From a bacterium (GTDB lineage: Bacteria > Patescibacteria > ABY1 > BM507 > VMTK01): a stretch of 11,525 nt of DNA. Under the pieces are notes generated by a model. That model searched no databases, was not told where the DNA came from, and saw only the letters and a program-made list of their open reading frames with translations. Position 1 is the first letter of the stretch, and every line of letters begins with the position of its first letter. Of the stretch, positions 6,635-11,525 are shown piece after piece. The stretch lies in the NCBI GenBank assembly GCA_030641105.1, contig DAOWHZ010000006.1:1-11525 (forward strand). The letters run 5' to 3'. The position numbers and the translations under genes were made by a program.

Positions 6635-7786
6635 TTATAAACTTTTCTCGCCTCTGTGGGATCCCGCTGTGGCAGTGATAACTTTTAACTTCACTCTCTT
6701 TTCTCTTGCCTTAACCGCATAATACCCGGTCAACAGCCCAGCAATCTTTAAAATTTCGTCTTCACTTTTTTCCTCTCCCAATTTCAACTCGCCCATCTTT
6801 AACTTTTCCGGTACATCAATTTCTAATAATTCCTTCTTATTTCTTACTTCTTGAGCCCGAGGCTCATCCGCCTCTGGCGGAAACTTCTTACTTCTTACGA
6901 TAGTGACCGGTCCTGCTATCTCTTCTAATTCTACCGTAATATCCCCCTGTTTAGCTAATTTTTCTAAATTGTCATTATCCTCTTCATGCCGCCCCACAAC
7001 AATTAAAACCTTTTGGCGTTCTTTGGCGTTCTTTGGCGTCTTTAGCGTTAACCAAGAAACTCTGCCGTATTTAAGTAAATCAACATCATTAACATCGCAA
7101 TCCGGCCAATAGTCAAGCATTTTTATTAATCTGTTGCTGAATTCTGGATCAGTTAAAAGGCATCCCCCGGCAGGTGAAGAATAATTTTTTAATTTATATT
7201 TTTCAACCAGCTCCATTTGGCGTTCGCGCGAACGGCCTTTTATATTTAATAATCTGCCTCTATTCACCAAGCCCTGTTTTTCGTATTTAGTTTCAGGCAA
7301 TAACTTGGCTGACAAAGGCCGCAAAATTTCAACTCCGGCTATTTTTTCAATTCTTGCCAGCGCTTCTTTGGTTTGCGAAAAAGGCCTTTGCCCTAAAACC
7401 TCGCCAGTGGCAAGAATGTTACCTCTCCCCCGTCTCCCGCTAAAGCGGGATTCTCCCCCTCTCCTAATTAGGAGAGGGGGTTGGGGGGTGAGGTATTCAC
7501 CCGCTTTTTTAATCATCAAACTATGGCAATCAATGCATGGATTCAAATGCTTACCGTAGCCGCTTAATGGATTTTTCACTATTTCCAATAATTCCTTGCT
7601 TATATCAACTATTTTCAACTTAATGCCAAGTTCTTCTGCCGCCTTTTTTGCTTTTTCACAGTTAAAAAAATTGCTTTCAAAACATACGCCATTAACCTCA
7701 ATACCCTGAACCTGCAACAATTTCACAGCTAACATTGAATCCAAACCGCCGGAAAATAAAACTAGAGCTTTTATTTTTTTATTCAT
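6635..7786 (-). CDS. PP-loop ATPase of tRNA-thiolation type (ThiI/MnmA-like) with C-terminal NFACT-R-like (DUF814) region
   Basis: Predicted to adenylate a substrate, probably tRNA, and transfer sulfur to it; the exact target is unknown. The PP-loop SGGLDS is at 12-17 in a MKALVLFSGGLDSMLA-type N-terminus. A CIDC pair (C84, C87) follows, then ATGEVLGQRPFSQ (126-138), LRPLSAKLLPET (155-166), GRSRERQMEL (184-193) and PAGGCLLTDPEF with C209. The C-terminal third (VGRHEEDN, then a GPV...LLTGYYAVKARE region) resembles NFACT-R/DUF814. At 383 aa it is longer than relatives as I recall them, because repeat sequence lies in frame at about 98-122, 246-259 and 297-318. Core motifs are intact, so it is probably functional. 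The ATG at 7786 fits the family. The gene begins just downstream of a strong terminator, so it likely has its own promoter. Confidence 0.85.
   Translation of the reverse strand: MNKKIKALVLFSGGLDSMLAVKLLQVQGIEVNGVCFESNFFNCEKAKKAAEELGIKLKIVDISKELLEIVKNPLSGYGKHLNPCIDCHSLMIKKAGEYLTPQPPLLIRRGGESRFSGRRGRGNILATGEVLGQRPFSQTKEALARIEKIAGVEILRPLSAKLLPETKYEKQGLVNRGRLLNIKGRSRERQMELVEKYKLKNYSSPAGGCLLTDPEFSNRLIKMLDYWPDCDVNDVDLLKYGRVSWLTLKTPKNAKERQKVLIVVGRHEEDNDNLEKLAKQGDITVELEEIAGPVTIVRSKKFPPEADEPRAQEVRNKKELLEIDVPEKLKMGELKLGEEKSEDEILKIAGLLTGYYAVKAREKRVKLKVITATAGSHRGEKSL
6834..6898. repeat. In-frame double-hairpin element flanked by TAAGAAG repeats
   Basis: Inside the PP-loop gene (residues about 297-318). 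Two hairpins lie side by side: GAGCC-CGA-GGCTC (6853-6865) and TCCGCC-TCT-GGCGGA (6867-6881). They are bordered on both sides by CTTCTTACTTCTT-type direct repeats (6834-6852 and 6883-6898). The right border is identical over 16 bases to 4364-4379. On the coding strand both alternative frames meet TAA or TGA, so only the frame used is open. Confidence 0.7.
7011..7050. repeat. 10-bp tandem repeat inside the PP-loop gene
   Basis: About four units of CTTTGGCGTT with period 10 (one unit is a base short). Two internal units are nearly identical. It encodes the LKTPKNAKERQK stretch (residues about 246-259) between a GRVSWL segment and VLIVVGRHEEDN. The period is not a multiple of three, so copy-number change of one unit would shift the frame. 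Confidence 0.65.
7421..7495. repeat. In-frame C-rich nested palindromic element in the PP-loop gene
   Basis: A perfect 26-bp palindrome (7455-7480, centred on CTAATTAG) lies beside a second hairpin TCCCGCT-AA-AGCGGGA (7435-7450). Both are enclosed by outer arms, ACCTCTCCCCCG at 7421-7432 and the complementary GGGGGGTGAGGT ending near 7493. It encodes YLTPQPPLLIRRGG and then ESRFSGRRGRG (residues 98-122), low-complexity sequence between AGE and the conserved ATGEVLGQRP. On the coding strand the two other frames contain TAA or TAG, leaving one usable phase. A related element lies in ileS. Confidence 0.8.
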
Positions 7787-7807
7787 TGATATATAAATTA
7801 ATAATTG

Positions 7808-7854
7808 AAAAATTGTGCGGGGGAAATTATATTCAAATTTTTATTTCCCCCGCA
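7808..7854 (-). terminator. Intrinsic terminator for the 90-aa gene
   Basis: Perfect 12-bp arms, TGCGGGGGAAAT at 7816-7827 and ATTTCCCCCGCA at 7843-7854, with a 15-base loop. Read leftward, the GC-rich stem is followed by CAATTTTTC, a short U-tract. It lies between the 90-aa gene and the PP-loop gene, so it should separate their transcripts. Confidence 0.75.
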
Positions 7855-7855
7855 A
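7826..7855 (-). promoter_or_regulatory. Candidate promoter of the PP-loop gene inside the terminator
   Basis: A perfect TATAAT (7826-7831, minus strand) sits at the loop edge of the terminator hairpin. TTGCGG lies 18 bp upstream as a poor -35 (7850-7855). Only about 20 bp separate the terminator from the PP-loop ATG, so a promoter must overlap it or lie further upstream. Weak by sequence alone. Confidence 0.3.
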
Positions 7856-7892
7856 TGCCGCTTGCCTGCTCCTCCTAATTTGGATATTCGCC

Positions 7893-7915
7893 AAGGCCTT
7901 CATAATTAAGGCCTT
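7893..7915. repeat. AAGGCCTT inverted/direct pair at the end of the 90-aa gene
   Basis: Two copies of the self-complementary AAGGCCTT at 7893-7900 and 7908-7915, separated by 7 bp, can form an 8-bp hairpin overlapping the stop codon of the 90-aa gene. It has no U-tract in the gene's direction; it may protect the 3' end or assist the stronger terminator downstream. Confidence 0.4.
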
Positions 7916-8186
7916 AAAAAACATTAACATTGGATGTTTTCAATGTTATTGTTCCGGAACAATTTTCCTCCAGCCACTTTGCCTCTTGTCCAAAATTTTT
8001 TTCTTTTAGTTTTTGGCAAAGCTGGCTAACATAAATAAAAATTGTATCCTGAAATTTAGAATAAGAGGGCGCCCAGAATTCTATTCCGGCGCAGGATTTT
8101 ATTACTTCTTCCGGAATTTCATCAGGGCCATTATTAAAATGAACTCTAGCCCCTAAAAGACTGGTATCTCTAAGCCATATATTCAT
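7914..8186 (-). CDS. 90-aa protein of unknown function with strong RBS
   Basis: Not recognised. A soluble, slightly acidic protein with no signal peptide or membrane segment. The N-terminal half is MNIWLRDTSLLGARVHFNNG followed by PDEIPEEVIKSCAGIEFW. A predicted helix, QLCQKLKEKNFGQEAKWLEENC, then leads to a short hydrophilic tail. Three Cys (32, 57, 76) and three Trp. The start at 8186 is fixed by AAAGGAGGG 4 bp upstream, the only convincing Shine-Dalgarno in the window. The gene has its own strong terminator, and spacers on both sides, so it is probably a single-gene transcript and may be well expressed. Confidence 0.75.
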   Translation of the reverse strand: MNIWLRDTSLLGARVHFNNGPDEIPEEVIKSCAGIEFWAPSYSKFQDTIFIYVSQLCQKLKEKNFGQEAKWLEENCSGTITLKTSNVNVF

Positions 8187-8190
8187 AATT

Positions 8191-8199
8191 CCCTCCTTT
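8191..8199 (-). promoter_or_regulatory. Strong Shine-Dalgarno of the 90-aa gene
   Basis: AAAGGAGGG on the minus strand, followed by AATT and the ATG at 8186. It decides the start of this gene and contrasts with all other genes here, which lack a recognisable site. Confidence 0.8.
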
Positions 8200-8276
8200 C
8201 GTTAAAATTTTTTGATTAAAATTTAAAGGCCTAATTTTATTTTAAAGAAATTATTTGATTTTTCCCTCTCCTTAGT

Positions 8277-8305
8277 AATAAAATGTGTACTCATCTAATT
8301 GTCAG
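8277..8305 (-). promoter_or_regulatory. Candidate promoter of the 90-aa gene
   Basis: CTGACA (8300-8305) and TTTATT (8277-8282) on the minus strand with a 17-bp spacing, in the 133-bp spacer after the HD gene. Five and four of six consensus bases match. It would give a leader of about 80 bases. The match is moderate and the region AT-rich. Confidence 0.3.
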
Positions 8306-8319
8306 AGTTGAAGTGGGGT

Positions 8320-8898
8320 TTAGCGCCTAATATCCTTGCCTGTCTTATGTTCAGCTATCTGGTACAGCCATTCAAAAGGATTTGACTCTCTTATTTTTTT
8401 AGCCAAGCTCTTAGCAGATTTCGTTTTTAAGCTTCTCTCGCTATGATCCTGCCATATCTTGCCGTTTTTAGCATCTTTATAAAAATATTCCTGCTGCAAA
8501 ATCATTTGATCTAACAAGTCAGCGTCCTTAGCAACAATCGCTTCTTTACTTTTCCTCTGTTCATATTCTTTAAGAAGCGCTCTTATTTCATCAGCAATCG
8601 GCAAGCCGTTCATCTGATCTTCTCTTGCTTCGTCTTCACGTAAATCAACATACTGCTGATTAATAAAGTTAGCGTCTCCAGTCCGCGCCTCGGCAACATC
8701 ATGAAACAAACACATTTTTAGCACTTTATTAACATCACATTTTTCCAATTCAGCCAAAATCATGCCAACAATTGCCACGCGAAAACTATGATCAGAAATA
8801 TTATCACTGACTTCAGCAATCATTTGGCGATGAGAACGAGTTAACCGCCGCAATGTTGCGATCTCAAAAAAGAAATTTACGATCTTATTTGTGTTCAT
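8320..8898 (-). CDS. HD-domain phosphohydrolase, YfbR/HDDC2-like 5'-nucleotidase
   Basis: A 192-aa (from ATG 8898) all-helical HD protein, likely a metal-dependent 5'-(deoxy)nucleoside-monophosphate phosphatase that keeps nucleotide pools in check. Metal ligands can be read in order: H37 in NISDHSFRVA (the position of the family's AEHSxR motif), H66-D67 in CLFHDVAEARTGD, and D127 in AKDADLLDQ. Length is near the family norm. A TTG at 8934 would overlap ileS and add MVGNKKDLKFIF; ATG 8898, 11 bp after the ileS stop, is preferred. The short spacing implies co-transcription with ileS. Precise substrate is inferred from family only. Confidence 0.87.
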   Translation of the reverse strand: MNTNKIVNFFFEIATLRRLTRSHRQMIAEVSDNISDHSFRVAIVGMILAELEKCDVNKVLKMCLFHDVAEARTGDANFINQQYVDLREDEAREDQMNGLPIADEIRALLKEYEQRKSKEAIVAKDADLLDQMILQQEYFYKDAKNGKIWQDHSERSLKTKSAKSLAKKIRESNPFEWLYQIAEHKTGKDIRR

Positions 8899-8909
8899 AA
8901 AAATAAATT

Positions 8910-11525
8910 TTAAATCTTTTTTATTCCCAACCAAACTTCAATCCCATTTACCTTAACCTCTTTACTTAAATCAATCTCATCGCTTGTCCTTTCTTCCATA
9001 TCACTTGCCAAAGTATCTTTCATTATATTTTTTTTGTATTTCTTAATCGTCTTTTTTATATCTTTATCATCAGTCTGCCAAAAAATATGCGCTTCATCCT
9101 GAATCGTCATGCCTGCTTGCTTGCGAAGATTATTTATAAACCGAACCAATTCCCGCTTAATCCCCGCTTGTTTTAATTCAGCCGTTAAATCTATAACTAA
9201 TGAAACAAAATTGCTTCCATCTTTATCAGTAGAATGTTTTTCTTCACGACCATCTGCCCATTTAACTTTAATTACGCCTGTTCTCTTTCTGCTTATAGCT
9301 TTCTCACTACTGTCCGCAATTTTTTTTAATTTTTTTACATTAATTTCTTCTTTTATTAACTCGAAAATTTCGCTTTCAGCTTCGTTATCATCTTCAAATG
9401 TTAATCCTTTAATATCAATATACATCAATTTTAAAGGTTGTCTTGCTTTAATATTCGCCAAATCTCTTGCCGATAAACCAAGTCTTGTTGCAATTCTGGC
9501 AGATTTCATAATATTCAGAATATTTTCATCAATCATACCTAATTTTGGCCAACTCTCCAAATGTACGCTCCTATCCTCATCCTTAAAATCATTCCCGCTA
9601 ACCCTTTGCCAAATCTGTTCTGCAATAAACGGCGTAAAAGGCGCCATTACTTTTGATAATTCCAACAGGACATAACCAGTGGTCTGCAATGCCGCCTGCT
9701 TGTCCTTTTCGTCTTCACCTTTAAACCTGCCGCGTGAACGCCGCAAATACCAAGTTGATAAATCATTTATAAATTCCTCAATTGGCCTAATAGCTTTAGG
9801 AATATTATATTCATCCATATTTTTAGTAACAGTTTCAATCAACTGATTTAATCTCGCAGTAATCCATTTATCTAATATGTTTTCAGACAAGCTCCCCTCT
9901 CCCGCGACAGCGGGGGAGTGGACGGGGGAGGGGGTGAAAAGTTCAAAGAACTTATAAACATTCCAAACCAGCATTATATTCTTTCGAAAAACATCTCTTA
10001 ATTCGCGTTCATTAAAAAATAAATTCTCCGCATGCAGTAAAGTTGAACTCATTAAATAACACCTTAAAGAATCAACCCCGAATTCATTAATTACTTTCCA
10101 TGGATCAGGAAAATTCTTTTTTGATTTACTCATCTTAGACCCATCTTCAGTAAAAATTACTCCTGTAGTAACTACATTCTCAAAACTGTTTGAATCAAAT
10201 AACGCAGTTGATAAAACATGCATAACATAAAACCAGGCACGGGTTTGAGAAATATATTCACTAATAAACTGGGCTGGAAAATTTTTCTCAAATTTTTCTT
10301 TATTCTCAAAAGGATAATGCATTTGCGCAAAAAACATAGAGCCAGACTCAACCCAGCAATCAAACACCTCGCTTATACGTTTCATATCTCCATCACATTT
10401 TAAGCACTTCCATTTTAAATCATCAATAAAATGATTATGAATATCTTTAATATTGTTTTTACCACTTTTATCTTCAAGCTCTTTAACGCTCCCAATAACT
10501 TCACGCTCCTTGCATTTATCACACTCCCAAATAGGCATAGGGGTGGCAAAATAGCGATTGCGAGAAATATTCCAGTCTGGGGCTTGCTCAATGCCCTGGG
10601 CAAACCGACCTTGTTTTAAATGTTTAGGGAACCAATTTATATTTTTATTTAATTCTAACATTCTTTTTCTAATTTTTTCAATATTTAAAAACCAAGCCGG
10701 GATAGCGTTATAAAAAAGCTGGGTTTCGCAACGATGGCAAAATGGATATGGATGTTTATAATCAACTTGATTAAAAAGTAGTCTTTGTTTTTTTAGATCT
10801 TCAATGATTTTTTTATCAGCATCCTTAAAATAAATACCCTGAAATTGCGGCACGGTATTATTAAAATATCCTTTTTCATCCAAGGCTGGAATAACTGGTA
10901 AAGCTAACTTTAAGCCCAAATTATAATCATCCTCGCCATATACTACTGCTATATGCACTACTCCTGTACCATCTTCAGTAGTCACAAAATCAGCTGGAGC
11001 TATGTAATACACCTTTTTACCACTTACCCGCAAAGCTGGTACATCAAACAATGGTTCATAATTCAGACCTATTAATTCTTCGCCTTTAAACTCCTTTACT
11101 AATTCATATTCTTGTTTAATTACTTCCAAGCGATCTTTGGCTAAAATATAATATTCATTATTAATTTTTATCATAGAGTAGGCAATATTTTTCCCAATAG
11201 CTAAAGCAACATTGCCGGGCAATGTCCATGGCGTAGTAGTCCAAGCTAAAACATAAACATCCTGTCCTTTTAAATTATTATTTATTTTTTCTGAATTTTT
11301 CACTTTAAATTTTACATATACGCTAGTTTCTGCTATTTCCTGATAACTATTATCCATTGCCACTTCAAAATTAGAAATCGGGGTTTCACAGCGCGGACAG
11401 TAAAGTAAAACTTTTCTGCCTTGATAAATTAAATCTTTTTCCCATAACTGGCTAAATCCCCACCAAACCGATTCCATATAATCTAGATCCATTGTTTTAT
11501 AAGAATTTTTAAATTCAACCCAGCG
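8910..11525 (-). CDS. ileS: Isoleucyl-tRNA synthetase (N-terminus beyond window)
   Basis: Class I synthetase charging tRNA-Ile, with CP1 editing of mischarged Val. The frame is open to the right edge (RWVEFKNSYKT precedes Met 11492), so the HIGH motif and N-terminus are off the window; 871 residues are visible. Numbering from Met 11492: CPRC at 32-35, editing-domain TTTPWTLPGN (85-94) and GTGVVHIAVVYGEDDY (175-190), zinc-type pairs at C252/C255, C324/C327 and C363/C366, KMSKS at 453-457 (bases 10122-10136). The anticodon-binding domain follows (ILDKWITARLNQL, then DDLSTWYLRRSRGRF) and then a long C-terminal region. A repeat-derived TPSPVHSPAVAGEGS loop (520-534) links the catalytic core to the anticodon domain. 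No sign of inactivation. Confidence 0.97.
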   Translation of the reverse strand, partial: RWVEFKNSYKTMDLDYMESVWWGFSQLWEKDLIYQGRKVLLYCPRCETPISNFEVAMDNSYQEIAETSVYVKFKVKNSEKINNNLKGQDVYVLAWTTTPWTLPGNVALAIGKNIAYSMIKINNEYYILAKDRLEVIKQEYELVKEFKGEELIGLNYEPLFDVPALRVSGKKVYYIAPADFVTTEDGTGVVHIAVVYGEDDYNLGLKLALPVIPALDEKGYFNNTVPQFQGIYFKDADKKIIEDLKKQRLLFNQVDYKHPYPFCHRCETQLFYNAIPAWFLNIEKIRKRMLELNKNINWFPKHLKQGRFAQGIEQAPDWNISRNRYFATPMPIWECDKCKEREVIGSVKELEDKSGKNNIKDIHNHFIDDLKWKCLKCDGDMKRISEVFDCWVESGSMFFAQMHYPFENKEKFEKNFPAQFISEYISQTRAWFYVMHVLSTALFDSNSFENVVTTGVIFTEDGSKMSKSKKNFPDPWKVINEFGVDSLRCYLMSSTLLHAENLFFNERELRDVFRKNIMLVWNVYKFFELFTPSPVHSPAVAGEGSLSENILDKWITARLNQLIETVTKNMDEYNIPKAIRPIEEFINDLSTWYLRRSRGRFKGEDEKDKQAALQTTGYVLLELSKVMAPFTPFIAEQIWQRVSGNDFKDEDRSVHLESWPKLGMIDENILNIMKSARIATRLGLSARDLANIKARQPLKLMYIDIKGLTFEDDNEAESEIFELIKEEINVKKLKKIADSSEKAISRKRTGVIKVKWADGREEKHSTDKDGSNFVSLVIDLTAELKQAGIKRELVRFINNLRKQAGMTIQDEAHIFWQTDDKDIKKTIKKYKKNIMKDTLASDMEERTSDEIDLSKEVKVNGIEVWLGIKKI
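9891..9937. repeat. In-frame C-rich palindromic element in ileS
   Basis: A hairpin CCCGC-GACA-GCGGG (9901-9914), extendable by about four pairs including one G-T, is flanked by CTCCCC (9892-9897) and its complement GGGGAG (9925-9930). It encodes TPSPVHSPAVAGEGS. The leading coding-strand motif TCACCCCC and the CCCGCT..GCGGGAGA hairpin resemble the element in the PP-loop gene, in the same orientation and reading phase (Thr-Pro-x-Pro). Confidence 0.7.

Noticed and set aside
6651..6685. GGGATCCC-centred near-palindrome at the 3' end of the PP-loop gene as a further inserted element
   Set aside because: Arms match only over a short core and no second copy is visible in the window, so repeat origin of the C-terminal tail is not supportable.
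7893..7915. AAGGCCTT hairpin as the terminator of the 90-aa gene
   Set aside because: No U-tract follows in the leftward direction; the longer hairpin at 7816-7854 with a T5 tract is the better terminator.
8223..8294. 23-codon minus-strand ORF (MSTHFITKERE...) before the 90-aa gene
   Set aside because: Very short, overlaps the candidate promoter, no RBS and no leader-peptide or attenuator structure visible.
8899..8934. Upstream TTG start for the HD gene inside ileS
   Set aside because: No Shine-Dalgarno, overlaps ileS, and the ATG at 8898 gives a normal HD-protein N-terminus.
9109..9675. 188-codon open frame on the plus strand
   Set aside because: It lies antisense to ileS, whose protein is clearly conserved over the same bases; the frame is a by-product of ileS codon use.

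Overview
The window looks like a contig segment from a Candidate Phyla Radiation (Patescibacteria, Parcubacteria-like) bacterium. This is inferred from the AT-rich DNA, the short spacers, the near absence of Shine-Dalgarno sequences, and a gene set typical of such genomes (LysM-M23 peptidase, HtpX/LemA, a DUF5661-like protein, a PP-loop tRNA-thiolation-type enzyme). The taxonomic call is from memory of such genomes, not from a search.

Layout. A 5'-truncated LysM/M23 cell-wall peptidase runs rightward (1-897). It converges on a long leftward series across a 239-bp MITE-like palindromic element (898-1136). Read in transcription order from the right edge, the minus-strand genes are: ileS (truncated at the window edge), an HD-domain nucleotidase-like gene, an orphan 90-aa gene with a strong RBS and its own terminator, a PP-loop/NFACT-R protein, lemA, a C39-like papain-fold protein, htpX, a possible 44-aa ORF, an SGNH/GDSL hydrolase, a DUF5661-like protein, pepA (M17 aminopeptidase, frame broken at an A7 run) and ruvA. 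Spacers of 7-17 bp suggest ileS-HD, lemA-C39-htpX and pepA-ruvA are co-transcribed. No tRNA, rRNA, CRISPR array or transposase gene was seen. No gene-free stretch exceeds about 265 bases.

Function. The genes cover translation (ileS, PP-loop tRNA modification), membrane-protein quality control (lemA/htpX), peptide turnover (pepA), recombination (ruvA), nucleotide housekeeping (HD protein) and envelope remodelling (M23).

The most striking feature is a set of short repeat or palindromic elements lying in frame inside housekeeping genes. The PP-loop gene carries three (a C-rich nested palindrome, a double-hairpin element flanked by GTAAGAAG repeats, and a 10-bp tandem repeat). ileS carries a related C-rich palindrome next to its anticodon-binding domain. 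The RuvA linker is made of the same AAATTCC-type sequence that fills the intergenic MITE. The two largest insertions are free of stops only in the reading frame actually used. This resembles the protein-coding palindromic elements (RPE) of Rickettsia and is the best candidate here for an under-described system. The second notable item is the pepA frameshift, which falls exactly on an in-phase A_AAA_AAA slippery heptamer.
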